Part shown: positions 44,793 to 54,562 of the stretch, piece after piece
Layout of the letters: every line of letters begins with the position of its first letter
How positions within the stretch are numbered: the stretch's first letter is position 1
DNA from: JAYPHU01 sp964611435
GTDB lineage: Bacteria; Pseudomonadota; Alphaproteobacteria; Rhodospirillales; UBA2165
Reading direction: 5' to 3'
Length of the DNA: 64,000 nucleotides
Assembly: GCA_964611435.1 (NCBI GenBank)
Contig: CAZSXT010000001.1
Location: 186,001 to 250,000 of the forward strand
Program-made: the position numbers and the translations under genes
The notes under the pieces: model-generated
Told to the model about the DNA's origin: nothing
Database searches by the model: none
Seen by the model: the letters and a program-made list of their open reading frames with translations, nothing else

Positions 44793-45359
44793 ATGAGTAA
44801 GGATGATATTCGACTAAACATTCCCAATTTGATCAGTTTAGCCCGTCTGTTTTCGGTGCCGATAACAGTATGGCTGCTCATCCATGCTTACTATCAGGCG
44901 GCATTTTGGATTTTGGTACTTGCCTGTCTCAGTGATGCCGCCGATGGATTCATCGCCAAACATTTTAACCTGCAGACCGAACTTGGCGGTTATCTTGACC
45001 CCATTGCTGACAAAGCCCTGCTGGTCAGTGTCTTTGTTACACTGGCCTTGAACGGTCAAATTTTCACTTGGCTGGCGATTCTTGTCGTATTTCGGGACGC
45101 CTTGATTGTCCTTGGTGTGATCCTCTATCAGTTTCTCTATCAAAGAATCTCTATGCGTCCTCTCCAAAGCAGCAAGGTCAATACAACAGCCCAATTCGCC
45201 TTATCTGCACTAGTAATGGCCCTGGCAGCATTTGAGTATTCGGCGCCTCAAACAATATTTTGGCTCAGTCTAGTCGTTGCTGGGACGACAATTTGGTCCG
45301 GTGCTTCTTATGTCGTAGCGTGGGGACGCAGTGTCTCCGCCACGGAGCCGGGTGAATGA
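44793..45359 (+). CDS. CDP-alcohol phosphatidyltransferase family protein
   Basis: Membrane enzyme (188 residues) that exchanges CMP of CDP-diacylglycerol for an alcohol, as in PgsA-type phospholipid synthases. The catalytic motif reads DAADGFIAK-x8-GGYLDPIADK, matching D-x2-DG-x2-AR-x8-G-x3-D-x3-D except that Arg is Lys. Several membrane spans (FWILVLACLSDA, ILVVFRDALIVLGVILYQFLY) follow. Which alcohol is used cannot be told; cardiolipin or phosphatidylglycerophosphate synthase are candidates. Its stop overlaps the next start by ATGA. Confidence 0.9.
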   Translation: MSKDDIRLNIPNLISLARLFSVPITVWLLIHAYYQAAFWILVLACLSDAADGFIAKHFNLQTELGGYLDPIADKALLVSVFVTLALNGQIFTWLAILVVFRDALIVLGVILYQFLYQRISMRPLQSSKVNTTAQFALSALVMALAAFEYSAPQTIFWLSLVVAGTTIWSGASYVVAWGRSVSATEPGE

Positions 45360-46441
45360 CCAGCGACCGAAAAAAATTTATATGGGTGCTGATTTTTGTC
45401 GCAGCGTTTGCCATTATTTTTTCGGTCAGGGATGTGTTGCTTCCGTTCGTTGCGGGCATTGCCGTCGCCTATTTTTTAGATCCGGTGGCTGACTGGCTGG
45501 AAGCACGAAAATTTTCCCGAACTCTGGCAACGCTGACGATCACGGCGTTGTTTTTTGCTGTCGTCGTTCTCCTGCTAATCCTGATTGTGCCGTTGCTCCA
45601 GGGACAGATTATTGGGTTTATCGGTAAGGTTCCTGAGATCGCGAACAGTGTCGGGGAGTGGCTGGCTCCTATGCAGGAAAGATTGCGGGAGCAAATGACC
45701 GCGGAGCAGATGTCCGACCTGAAAAATGCGACGAAGTCTTTTGCCGGGGATGCGGTTAAATGGATAGTCGGCATTGTCCGCGATTTGTTCCGAGGGGGCG
45801 CGGCCGTGTTCAATGCCCTGTCTTTAATGTTGATTACGCCTGTGGTCAGTTTTTACCTGATCCGGGACTATGACTTGATCGTGGCTAAGGTAGATTCCTG
45901 GATGCCCCGTGACCATGTTGACGAAATTCGGCAAGTGGTGAGCGAGATTGATCGTAAGATTGCCGGATTCGTTAGGGGGCAAGGAATGGTCTGTTTGAGC
46001 CTGTCCGCTATCTACGGAATTGGATTGACCGTCATCGGCCTGGATTTCGGCCTGCTATTGGGCATCGCAACTGGATTAGCGTCTTTTATACCGTACTTTG
46101 GCATGTTGATCGGCATGGTGACGTCTGTAGCGGTCGCTGTATTTCAATATGGCGAAATTGTACCGGTTGTTTTGGTCCTCGTCGTATTTGGAATAGGGCA
46201 GTTGGTCGAGTCTTTTTACCTAACGCCTAAACTGGTTGGCGGGCAAATCGGTTTGCATGCTGTTTGGGTTATCTTTGCGCTGATGGCCGGTGGTTCACTT
46301 TTTGGATTTACGGGAGTCCTATTGGCGGTGCCTGTGGCCGCTACCGTGGGGGTTTTGGTTCGTCACTTCATGGATAAGTATCTTGCGAGCCCCCTCTACG
46401 AGGGCGCCGGCGGAAACTCAACGTCCCTCGACGAGAACTAG
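45356..46441 (+). CDS. AI-2E family transporter / PerM-like permease
   Basis: Polytopic membrane protein (361 residues) of the AI-2E (UPF0118) family. The start has LLPFVAGIAVAYFLDPVADWLE; the C-terminal half has SFIPYFGMLIGM, QLVESFYLTPKLVGGQIGLHAVWVIFALMAGG and FGFTGVLLAVPVAATVGVLVRHF. Family members are called autoinducer-2 exporters, permeases or Na/H antiporters; the role here is unknown. In Proteobacteria this gene often precedes hda/dnaA-like genes, as it does here. Translational coupling with the preceding phosphatidyltransferase is indicated by ATGA. Confidence 0.9.
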   Translation: MTSDRKKFIWVLIFVAAFAIIFSVRDVLLPFVAGIAVAYFLDPVADWLEARKFSRTLATLTITALFFAVVVLLLILIVPLLQGQIIGFIGKVPEIANSVGEWLAPMQERLREQMTAEQMSDLKNATKSFAGDAVKWIVGIVRDLFRGGAAVFNALSLMLITPVVSFYLIRDYDLIVAKVDSWMPRDHVDEIRQVVSEIDRKIAGFVRGQGMVCLSLSAIYGIGLTVIGLDFGLLLGIATGLASFIPYFGMLIGMVTSVAVAVFQYGEIVPVVLVLVVFGIGQLVESFYLTPKLVGGQIGLHAVWVIFALMAGGSLFGFTGVLLAVPVAATVGVLVRHFMDKYLASPLYEGAGGNSTSLDEN

Positions 46442-46452
46442 ATATAATTAAG

Positions 46453-47136
46453 GTGAACAGTTCCAAGCAAATTCCGTTCGAGTTTGAGCATAGACCCGCG
46501 CTGGGCGGAGACGACTTTTTCGTCGCCCCATCCAATCGGGCCGTCGTCCAATGGATCGACGAGTGGCCGAATTGGCCTTCGCCGGCATTGATAATTTTTG
46601 GCCCTTCTGGGGCAGGGAAGTCTCATTTAGCGAACGTTTTTGCGGAAAGAACCGGCGCAAAATTTATAGACCAAACTGAGTTCTCGACGGAGACGGTTCC
46701 CAACCTGCTGAACGAAAGCAAATGTTTCGTCGCTGATGACATGCCGACCGGATACGAAGAAGAAGCCCTCTTGCATCTCTATAACAGTTTGAAGGATGTA
46801 GGGGGGCATTTGCTTGTCACCGGAAAAGTTCCGCCAGCGAATTGGTCCATTAATCTTATGGATTTGGCTTCCAGACTGAAGGCGGCAAGTATCGTCGAGA
46901 TTGGCCAGCCGGAGGATGACCTTATCCAATCTATCTTGGTTAAGTTGTTTTCTGACCGCCAACTTCTAATCAGCAGGGACGTTGTGACTTACATTTTGCC
47001 GAGGGTGGAAAGGTCAATTGCTGCGGTTCGGCATTTGGTCGAGGTTTTGGACAAAGCCGCACTTTCCCAAAGCCGCAACATTACTCTGCCGTTGGTGCGC
47101 GAGGTCATGTCGGCGCTAACAGAAAATAATAGCTAG
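46453..47136 (+). CDS. hdaA: DnaA-like regulatory protein (HdaA)
   Basis: AAA+ protein (227 residues) related to the DnaA ATPase core but without the DNA-binding domain IV. In Caulobacter and E. coli such proteins stimulate ATP hydrolysis by DnaA after initiation, together with the sliding clamp. The N-terminal KQIPFEFEHRPAL resembles the clamp-binding segment. Walker A is GPSGAGKSHLA, Walker B CFVADDMP, and sensor blocks LVTGKVPP and DLASRLKAA follow. It starts at GTG with AAGG five bases before. Fourth in the DUF2066-to-hda run, it converges with the glycosyltransferase gene. Confidence 0.9.
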   Translation: MNSSKQIPFEFEHRPALGGDDFFVAPSNRAVVQWIDEWPNWPSPALIIFGPSGAGKSHLANVFAERTGAKFIDQTEFSTETVPNLLNESKCFVADDMPTGYEEEALLHLYNSLKDVGGHLLVTGKVPPANWSINLMDLASRLKAASIVEIGQPEDDLIQSILVKLFSDRQLLISRDVVTYILPRVERSIAAVRHLVEVLDKAALSQSRNITLPLVREVMSALTENNS

Positions 47137-47142
47137 CTCTCA

Positions 47143-48801
47143 CTATTCGCCATCGTGTTTCCCGTTTGTGTTCCGGCTGGCAATTTCAGGATAGGGAAGA
47201 AGCGTTGCACGATCCCAGACGGCGATAATTTTGCTGCGAAAATCTTGTGTAAAATCTGGTTTAGAAGAACCTTCAAGTTTTTCATAGTAGGCGATAATTT
47301 TGAGCCGAGGATTAGCTGCGAGCTGCCGGCGAATTTCGCCATCGCCACTTTCGGCGACTGGTGTGGTCAATTTGCCGAGGTAGTTAAACTGCCCATGGTA
47401 CTTGCCATAGTTTGCGACGAGATAGCCTGTTTTCTGATAGTCGGCAATTCGTCCGGCCAGCGGTTTCAAATTGTAGGCTTGTTCGAGAGCGGGTTTTGCC
47501 CCGACGTGAACGCCAATGACAATCACTGTGCCGAGGACACACGTCGTACCAATCCTAGAAACGATGGACGTGGGGGGGCGCCAGACACAATACGCCGCTA
47601 TAAGAATAATCGGCAGTCCCCAAATCCGCACATCACCGCCGTCCCAATACGTCAAGCCTAGTTGCTCTCCAAGTTCGGGTAGGACCAGCATGGCAATTCC
47701 CAGCATGCATGCGAGCGTGGCAGCTGGAATGATATCCCAGCGTGCGGCGACGCAGCGGAATTCAGATAGGTGTCCGATCGCAAACGCACATCCGAGGGCT
47801 AGGGCAGGAAATATTGGCAGGAGATAATGGGGTTGTTTACCGCTGAATGACGAGAGAATGACAAATGCGGTTCCGGCCCATATGGTCAAAAGTAGCAGTC
47901 CGAAGTCTGCTTTTAAGGCGGCAATGAAATTTCTTCTGTTTTTAAAGCCGAACCAAATCTGACTTAAAAGCGTCGGCCAAATGAGCCACGGAAGAATCAA
48001 GACGGGTAGGATTGCGGCAAACCACCAAAACGGCCGGCTATGTGCAAAGGAATCAACGATGCGTCCGGCCGACTGTCCCCAAAAGATGGCGTTCCGGTAT
48101 TCGTCTCCGCCGGTCATTCCTGCCGGGATTGCCCAGGCGAGCGCCATTAACACCCCGCCGATCAGTGATAGGCAGAATCCTATGTACCATTTTAGCCAGG
48201 TCTTCTCGGTATTCGTCCAAAGTGGGGCCAAAAGGGCAGCTGGCGCCATAAAAACCAAAATAACCGGGCCTTTGCTCAAGACGCCCATGCCGATGGCAAA
48301 GGCAAAAATGACCCAACCTCTAAAAATTTTTCCCTCACGGGCATCCAAGAGTCCGTGGATTCCGACCAATGTCCAAAGGCATACCAATAGGTCGAACATG
48401 GTCAGCGTGGTGTAGGTGGCCCAATAGAGACTGCCCAACAACAATAACGGAGCGACAATTTGGGCATTGCTTTCCGGCCAGAGTCGTCGGCCCAATCTGG
48501 ACGTTAAGAACAAACAGCCTAATCCGAATGTCGGCGCCATCAGGCGAGGCCACCAGTCTACGACTCCAAATACTTTCCAACCAATCAGCATTGACCAAAA
48601 GAGAAGGGGCGGTTTGTGACTATAGGCTTCGCCGTTGAGATGTGGGACGAGCCAATCTTGTCTTATCCACATTTCCCAGGCGACGCTAAAATAGCGCGTT
48701 TCGTCCATAGGCAGCAGCGGACGCAGAAAAACGGCGCTCAATACCAGGGCAGCCCAAAGTAAGCTCCACAACAGGCTGGAAGAATTTTTTGATTGGATCA
48801 T
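47143..48801 (-). CDS. ArnT-like glycosyltransferase (GT39/GT83 family membrane protein)
   Basis: Large membrane protein (552 residues) with roughly a dozen hydrophobic segments and a soluble C-terminal part. The first periplasmic loop has MDETRYFSVAWEMWIRQDWLVPHLNG and YSHKPPLLFW, the catalytic and metal-loop pattern of ArnT/PMT-type enzymes that use undecaprenyl-phosphate sugars. Lipid A modification with aminoarabinose or a related sugar is possible. No arn operon genes are nearby, so the donor is unknown. It is monocistronic by position. Confidence 0.87.
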   Translation of the reverse strand: MIQSKNSSSLLWSLLWAALVLSAVFLRPLLPMDETRYFSVAWEMWIRQDWLVPHLNGEAYSHKPPLLFWSMLIGWKVFGVVDWWPRLMAPTFGLGCLFLTSRLGRRLWPESNAQIVAPLLLLGSLYWATYTTLTMFDLLVCLWTLVGIHGLLDAREGKIFRGWVIFAFAIGMGVLSKGPVILVFMAPAALLAPLWTNTEKTWLKWYIGFCLSLIGGVLMALAWAIPAGMTGGDEYRNAIFWGQSAGRIVDSFAHSRPFWWFAAILPVLILPWLIWPTLLSQIWFGFKNRRNFIAALKADFGLLLLTIWAGTAFVILSSFSGKQPHYLLPIFPALALGCAFAIGHLSEFRCVAARWDIIPAATLACMLGIAMLVLPELGEQLGLTYWDGGDVRIWGLPIILIAAYCVWRPPTSIVSRIGTTCVLGTVIVIGVHVGAKPALEQAYNLKPLAGRIADYQKTGYLVANYGKYHGQFNYLGKLTTPVAESGDGEIRRQLAANPRLKIIAYYEKLEGSSKPDFTQDFRSKIIAVWDRATLLPYPEIASRNTNGKHDGE

Positions 48802-48832
48802 TCGGTCTCAGATATGCGGTTGATAAACTCAG

Positions 48833-48849
48833 TTCGCTATACCAGCGAA
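48833..48849. repeat. Short inverted repeat upstream of the glycosyltransferase
   Basis: TTCGCT-ATACC-AGCGAA lies 32 bases upstream of the glycosyltransferase start codon in the 192-base gap before the phosphohistidine phosphatase gene. It could be an operator or a leader hairpin. The rest of the gap shows nothing recognisable. Confidence 0.25.
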
Positions 48850-48993
48850 TAACTTAACAGGCCATCACCGTATCTTCATCTCTTGCTAAAACCGTCCACG
48901 TAGCGAAGTAGGCCGAGTTCCCGGAGCAACCCCAATTTATGGATGACAGCGTGTGGGGAAATTTAAAGAGACGGAACCGCTAAACTCTCTCCA

Positions 48994-49521
48994 TCATTCA
49001 CAGCCAGCTGAAAGATATTTAGGACGAATGAAATCAATCAGACGACAGTTCTCGGGACTGACATCAACCCACATGTCTGCTTTGCTATCAAATATCCCCA
49101 ACGCGCCAGTTGGGTACTTTTGCTCAATCAGTTTGTTGGCCTGATCGTTACCGTATTGGCCTAGCATCAAAGCCGCCTCGGCAACGCCTGGTGCATGGGT
49201 GATCAACATTAGCGAATCACTCTCATCAGACGCACCGTGTACTATATTCAATATGGTTGTTGCATTCGCCAAATACAGCTCTTCGGTAAACTGACAGGCA
49301 ATTTCCCTCTCAATTCCCGATAAAAGGATAGAGCATGTTTCTCGGGTGCGTTCAGACGTGGAGCAGACAATAAGGTTGGGCACGAGATCGTTGTTTCGCA
49401 TGAATTGGCCAATCTCCAGCGCATTTTTCCGGCCGCGCTCATTCAGTGGCCGTTCATGATCTTCCTGACCCAATTGATTCCAACTCGACTTGGCGTGTCG
49501 CAGCAGGTAGAGGCGTTTCAT
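48994..49521 (-). CDS. SixA-like histidine phosphatase
   Basis: Phosphoglycerate-mutase-superfamily phosphatase of 175 residues. The RHG motif LYLLRHAKSSWNQ lies at the N-terminus, with the second catalytic His in LMLITHAPGVAE. DHERPLNERGRKNALEIGQFM is the SixA-type block. SixA relatives dephosphorylate phosphohistidine on phosphotransfer proteins, though environmental homologues have varied targets. It is divergent from ppk with an 86-base gap. Confidence 0.88.
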   Translation of the reverse strand: MKRLYLLRHAKSSWNQLGQEDHERPLNERGRKNALEIGQFMRNNDLVPNLIVCSTSERTRETCSILLSGIEREIACQFTEELYLANATTILNIVHGASDESDSLMLITHAPGVAEAALMLGQYGNDQANKLIEQKYPTGALGIFDSKADMWVDVSPENCRLIDFIRPKYLSAGCE

Positions 49522-49607
49522 ATTAGTGAGAGCCTTTGACGGTAGTCCCCACCGATTTGCATGGGGAATTGTGGTGTGGGCATGATTTCGAGTAATTTAA
49601 GGCCTGC

Positions 49608-51770
49608 ATGGATACGACACCAACTCAATTAGAAGAACGCGCGGTAAGCCTAAATTCACCCAAGAGATTCCTCAACCGGGAGCTTTCGTGGCTTGAATTT
49701 AATTTTAGGGTGTTGGAAGAAGCGGAAAATCCGTCTCACCCTTTGTTAGAGCGATTAAAGTTCCTCTCGATATCGGCGTCGAACTTGGACGAGTTCTATA
49801 TGGTCCGGGTCGCTGGGTTGAAAGGACAGGTGGAGGCAGGCGTTACAACTGACAGCGTTGACGGCCTGACGCCGGCTGAACAGCTTGAGGCGATTCGGAT
49901 AAAAGCCGGAGAGCTGATGGACAAACAACAAACGCAATGGCTACAGATTAAGTCAGAACTAGCAGAAAACGGAATTGTCATTGCACAGCCCGACGAGCTA
50001 TCGAAGTCAGAGAGGTCTTGGCTCAAAGATTACTTCGACGAACAGCTTTTTCCCGTACTGACGCCCATGGCGGTGGACCCCGCTCACCCGTTTCCATTTA
50101 TTCCGAATAGAGGTTTTTCGCTGGTTTTGCGGCTTAGGCGCAACTCCGACGGCATGTACCTTAAGGCACTTTTGCCTCTGCCGAACATGATGGATCGATT
50201 TGTGAAATTCCCTGGCAGAAAATCGAAATTGATCGCTCTGGAAGACGTTATCCGGGCAAATGCTTCAGATATTTTTCCTGACTTCGATGTAGAGCATGCA
50301 GCTTGGTTTAGAATAATTCGGGATACTGAGCTGGCAATAGACGAAGAAGCCGAGGACCTAATGCGAACACTGGGTTCTGCACTAAAAAGACGCATTCACG
50401 GCTCAATCATCCGATTGTCTGCGGAAGCCGCCATTTCGGAGGAGCTGAAAGAACTCCTACTTGAACAGATTGAGGTGGATCAGCCGGATGTGGTCTATCA
50501 CGGCGGACTACTAGGGCTGGCGGATACGATCGAACTCTACTCACTTGATCGGAGTGACCTAAAATTCAAGGCATTCAATGCGCGATATCCGGAACGTGTT
50601 AGAGAACTGGCGGGCGATTGCTTCGAAGCCATCCGCGCAAAGGATTTCGTCGTTCATCACCCTTATGAAAGCTTTGATGTTGTTGTGCAATTTATCCGCC
50701 AGGCGGCCCGTGACCCAAATGTGATTGCGGTTAAACAGACGCTTTATCGCACCAGCAATGACTCTCCGACAGTGGCGGCGCTTATTGAAGCGGCAGAAGC
50801 AGGAAAGTCAGTTACGGCAATGGTCGAGTTGAAGGCCCGTTTTGATGAAGAGGCAAATATTAAATGGGCCCGGGATTTAGAGCGAGCCGGCGCCAACGTG
50901 GTGTTCGGCTTCATCGACAAGAAAACACATGCAAAAATTAGTCTGGTTGTTCGCCGCGAGTCTGATCGTTTGAGGTCTTATGCGCATTTCGGTACCGGAA
51001 ATTACCATCCGGATACGGCTAAGGTTTATACCGACTTGTCATTTTTTACCTGTGATCCGGTGTTGTGCCACGATGCTCATCAGGTTTTCAATTTCATGAC
51101 CGGTTATACGGAGCCCAGCAAACTTAAGAAATTGGCGATTTCTCCTTTGACCTTACGCCGATCATTGGAAGAACTCATTCATGGTGAAATAGAACATGCC
51201 CGCGGGGGGAGGCCCGCAACAATTTGGGCCAAGATGAATTCCCTGGTGGATTCCAGGATTATTGATGCTCTTTATCGGGCGTCCCAAGCGGGCGTGCGGA
51301 TTGAGTTGATCGTCCGTGGCATTTGTTGCTTACGCCCAGGAGTCCCAGGCCTTTCGGACAATATTAGGGTGAGGAGTATTGTTGGGCGATTTTTGGAGCA
51401 CTCTAGGATCGTCGTTTTTGGAAACGGCAAGTCTGTTCCCAGTTCAGAGGCGAAGGTATTCATCTCTTCGGCAGATTGGATGCCCAGGAACCTGAATTGG
51501 CGCGTGGAACTAATGGTGCCGGTGGAAAACGCGACCGTGCACCAACAAGTACTAGAACAGATTATGGTCGCTAATTTGGCGGATACGGACCAAAGCTGGG
51601 AAATGTTGGGCGACGGAAGTTACACTCGCGTGGACACGTCCGATGAACAGTTCAGCGCGCACAATTATTTTATGACCAACCCCAGCCTCTCTGGACGGGG
51701 GCGTGCGCTTGACCAGCATCGTCCGACGATGCCGCGGCTGGCAAATGTCCCGCCTCAAGAACAAAGCTGA
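49608..51770 (+). CDS. ppk: Polyphosphate kinase 1
   Basis: Reversibly makes polyphosphate from ATP by an autophosphorylated histidine. The 720 residues span all four PPK1 domains: RFLNRELSWLEFNFRVLEEA (N), the head domain, C1 with VIAVKQTLYRTSNDSP, and C2. The likely phospho-His is His460 in SYAHFGTGNYHPDTAKVYTDL. A second conserved stretch is SSADWMPRNLNWRVELMVPV. It is followed ten bases on by ppx, the usual polyphosphate synthesis and degradation pair. Confidence 0.97.
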   Translation: MDTTPTQLEERAVSLNSPKRFLNRELSWLEFNFRVLEEAENPSHPLLERLKFLSISASNLDEFYMVRVAGLKGQVEAGVTTDSVDGLTPAEQLEAIRIKAGELMDKQQTQWLQIKSELAENGIVIAQPDELSKSERSWLKDYFDEQLFPVLTPMAVDPAHPFPFIPNRGFSLVLRLRRNSDGMYLKALLPLPNMMDRFVKFPGRKSKLIALEDVIRANASDIFPDFDVEHAAWFRIIRDTELAIDEEAEDLMRTLGSALKRRIHGSIIRLSAEAAISEELKELLLEQIEVDQPDVVYHGGLLGLADTIELYSLDRSDLKFKAFNARYPERVRELAGDCFEAIRAKDFVVHHPYESFDVVVQFIRQAARDPNVIAVKQTLYRTSNDSPTVAALIEAAEAGKSVTAMVELKARFDEEANIKWARDLERAGANVVFGFIDKKTHAKISLVVRRESDRLRSYAHFGTGNYHPDTAKVYTDLSFFTCDPVLCHDAHQVFNFMTGYTEPSKLKKLAISPLTLRRSLEELIHGEIEHARGGRPATIWAKMNSLVDSRIIDALYRASQAGVRIELIVRGICCLRPGVPGLSDNIRVRSIVGRFLEHSRIVVFGNGKSVPSSEAKVFISSADWMPRNLNWRVELMVPVENATVHQQVLEQIMVANLADTDQSWEMLGDGSYTRVDTSDEQFSAHNYFMTNPSLSGRGRALDQHRPTMPRLANVPPQEQS

Positions 51771-51780
51771 CGCATAATTT

Positions 51781-53304
51781 ATGACATCCCGCGCAACCCA
51801 ACTCATTGATCAAACAGGTGGACAGGGCGTCGAAACCGGTTTTGGACATGGCCGTATCGGAATCGTGGATATTGGGTCCAACACGGTGCGATTGGTCGTT
51901 TTTGACGCTCCCGCTCGTTTGCCAATTCCCATATTCAACGAACGTGTGGCTTGCCGGTTGGGGAAGGGAATTGGTCAAACTGGAAAATTGAATCCAGATG
52001 GCGTCGAACAAGCGATGCAATGTCTAGCACGATTTTGCGGGCTGGCGCGGGAAATGGACGTGGAGCAGTTTAAGATGCTAGCGACCGCCGCGGTGCGAGA
52101 GGCTGCCGATGGCAAGAAGTTCGTCAAGCAGGTCGAACGGATCTGTGGTTTTAAAGTTCAGGTATTGTCGGGCGAAGCCGAGGCCCATATGGGAGCCTCT
52201 GGAATTTTGGGCGGATCTCCCAACGCAGATGGATTGTTTGGCGACATGGGTGGCGGCAGTTTGGATTTGGTGTCACTGGACAAAGGAGGCTATGGAAAGA
52301 GCGTTACGTTGCCCCTTGGCCACTTGAGGATTACGGAGGACGCGGGTGGAAGCCCGGACAAGGCCAGTAAGATAATTGAAAAGCACCTAAAGAAATTACC
52401 TTGGCTTGAAGCTACTAGTGGGCGGAATTTCTATGCGGTGGGTGGGACCTGGCGCGCGATCGCGCGTATCTATATTGATCAGATAGATTATCCATTGCGC
52501 GTGATCGACAATTTTACCATGAATGTGAAGGATGCTCTGGAGTTGACAAAAGTTATAGCCGGATTGTCCTCTAGTTCCCTGGAACAGATGTCAGGCGTCG
52601 CCAGAAGGCGAGCCGATACTCTGCCGTTGGCGGCATTGGTGATGAATAGGCTGCTGGAAATGGGTCAGCCTGAGCAGGTGGTTTTTTCAGGATATGGTCT
52701 AAGAGAGGGGCAGTTTTTTCAGATGCTCCCCGAAAACCTTAAGCAACAAGACCCCCTTATCAGCGCATGTGAAGGATTTGCAAAACGAAGCGGTCGTTTT
52801 TCTATTCATGGAGAAGAAATTTCAGAGTGGATATTACCTGTGTTTCCAGGGGTTGAAGATGACGATGCAAGACTCATTCGTGCGGCGGCACTGATGAGTG
52901 ATATAGGCTGGACGGAGCATCCTGATTATCGGGCATTGCACTCTTTTATTCGTAGCTTGAGATTGCCCATCGCTGGCATCACCCATCGGGAGCGTATCTT
53001 ACTCGCTCTCTCGATTTTCGTCCGATACAACGGCAAGCGGCGTCAGTACGAAGTTCGGCAAGTTCGAAAATTATTGCAGGAAGATGATGATCATATGGCC
53101 ATTGTTCTTGGGCTTGCGCTTCGTTTGTCCCATACGATCTCGGGTGGCGTGCCTGGTTTGCTGCCTCGAACCAAGCTTGTCCTGAAAGGCAATAAACTCA
53201 CCTTAAACCTGGGTGAAGACCGCAAGCTATTTATGGGCATTGCGGTCGAGAGATTGATGAATGACTTGTCGGGTGCGCTTCAGGTCGAACCCGTGGTGCT
53301 CTAG
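51781..53304 (+). CDS. ppx: Exopolyphosphatase / Ppx-GppA phosphatase
   Basis: Processively removes terminal phosphate from polyphosphate, or pppGpp. The actin-like ATPase-fold N-terminal domain has IGIVDIGSNTVRLVVFD, ATAAVREAADGKKFV, GLFGDMGGGSLDLVSL and PLGHLRITE. The C-terminal HD-like helical region includes DIGWTEHPDYRALHSF. Its 507 residues match two-domain Ppx. The first ~25 residues are poorly conserved and no ribosome-binding site is evident before the ATG, so the exact start is less certain. It converges with rnd. Confidence 0.94.
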   Translation: MTSRATQLIDQTGGQGVETGFGHGRIGIVDIGSNTVRLVVFDAPARLPIPIFNERVACRLGKGIGQTGKLNPDGVEQAMQCLARFCGLAREMDVEQFKMLATAAVREAADGKKFVKQVERICGFKVQVLSGEAEAHMGASGILGGSPNADGLFGDMGGGSLDLVSLDKGGYGKSVTLPLGHLRITEDAGGSPDKASKIIEKHLKKLPWLEATSGRNFYAVGGTWRAIARIYIDQIDYPLRVIDNFTMNVKDALELTKVIAGLSSSSLEQMSGVARRRADTLPLAALVMNRLLEMGQPEQVVFSGYGLREGQFFQMLPENLKQQDPLISACEGFAKRSGRFSIHGEEISEWILPVFPGVEDDDARLIRAAALMSDIGWTEHPDYRALHSFIRSLRLPIAGITHRERILLALSIFVRYNGKRRQYEVRQVRKLLQEDDDHMAIVLGLALRLSHTISGGVPGLLPRTKLVLKGNKLTLNLGEDRKLFMGIAVERLMNDLSGALQVEPVVL

Positions 53305-53317
53305 GCTCCGGACCTCG

Positions 53318-54478
53318 TCAGTCTTCGACGAACTCTACGACTTCGACCGATTGGTCGTGGACGACGAGCGCAAGATTTCCTGCCCGAAGGCTCAAGGCGT
53401 CATTCCCGAACACTTCCCGGCGCCAGCCTTGCAAAGCATGTACCTCGGCCTTTTCACCGTAGGCAGAAATTTTTTCAAGATCATCCGACGTTGCAATTAA
53501 TCTTTGTGCGACGTCGTGCTGTTCGCTCTTCATTTTCAACAGAACCTTCAGTAAATCAGTCACTGGTCCTATCCCTTTAGGAAGAGGTTTGTGCCGCGGA
53601 GGTCGAGGTAATTCCTTGTCGGGGATGGCTTGCCCGGCACTGATTGCTTTGAGCAACTTTTGCCCGGCGGGACCTTCCGCCATCCTCTGGCCCATTCCAC
53701 GCGTGCGAGCTAGTTGTTCAACGGTCGATGGTGCGTGGTGGGCGATTTCCACAAGCGCTTCATCCCGTAAAATGCGGTTGCGTGGGATATCTTTGCTCTG
53801 AGCCTCTGTCTCTCGCCACGCGGCAATTTCTTTGAGGATGGCTAAAAAACGGGGCTTGGGCGCTCGGCTTTTCACCCTTTGCCAGGCGTCTTCAGGGTGG
53901 GTCGTATACTTGCCGGCATCAGTCAGCGTGGCTATTTCCTCTTCGAGCCAAGCGTGCCGGCCGTTGTTGCTAAGCATCTCATTCAGACTTTCGTATACAT
54001 CGCGCAAATGAGTGACGTCCGAAAGGGCATACGATATCTGGCGGTCACTCAGGGGACGCTGGCCCCAATCGGTGAACCTGGATGATTTGTCGACGGTTTC
54101 GTTGGTTAACTTTCTTACCAAAGTCTCGTACCCGGCGGAATCGCCAAACCCGCAAACCATGGCCGCGACCTGGGTATCAAAAATCGGTTCCGGGAGCTTA
54201 TTCATCATTCGGTAGAATATTTCCAAGTCTTGTCTGGCCGCGTGGAATACCTTCAACACGTTAGTGTCCGCCATTAGCTCCAACATCGGCGTTAGATCAA
54301 TGCCGTCCGCCAGAACATCGACAGCTTTCGCTTCCTCTTGGTCCGCCAATTGGACGAGGCAGAGTTGCGGCCAATAGGTTTTCTCCCGCATGAACTCCGT
54401 ATCCACCGTGATGTAAGGTGAATGTGCCAATTTTGTACAAAATGCAGAGAGGGATTCGGTGTCTGTGATGACGGGCAT
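53318..54478 (-). CDS. rnd: Ribonuclease D
   Basis: 3'-5' exoribonuclease of the DEDDy family involved in tRNA 3' maturation. Exo motifs: I VDTEFMREKTYWPQLCLVQ, II FHAARQDLEIFYRMM, III SYALSDVTHLRDVYESL (Tyr present). An HRDC domain covers about residues 205-290. The ATG used gives 386 residues and aligns with family starts; a TTG nine codons upstream is an alternative. In many alphaproteobacteria rnd stands between aspS and ppx, as it broadly does here. Confidence 0.94.
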   Translation of the reverse strand: MPVITDTESLSAFCTKLAHSPYITVDTEFMREKTYWPQLCLVQLADQEEAKAVDVLADGIDLTPMLELMADTNVLKVFHAARQDLEIFYRMMNKLPEPIFDTQVAAMVCGFGDSAGYETLVRKLTNETVDKSSRFTDWGQRPLSDRQISYALSDVTHLRDVYESLNEMLSNNGRHAWLEEEIATLTDAGKYTTHPEDAWQRVKSRAPKPRFLAILKEIAAWRETEAQSKDIPRNRILRDEALVEIAHHAPSTVEQLARTRGMGQRMAEGPAGQKLLKAISAGQAIPDKELPRPPRHKPLPKGIGPVTDLLKVLLKMKSEQHDVAQRLIATSDDLEKISAYGEKAEVHALQGWRREVFGNDALSLRAGNLALVVHDQSVEVVEFVED

Positions 54479-54562
54479 GGACGGCTTTCTATCGAATTGG
54501 GTCAAAATCTGAAAGTTGTGGGACTACGTATACAAACGTTCGTTGGTTCCGCAAGAAATTGC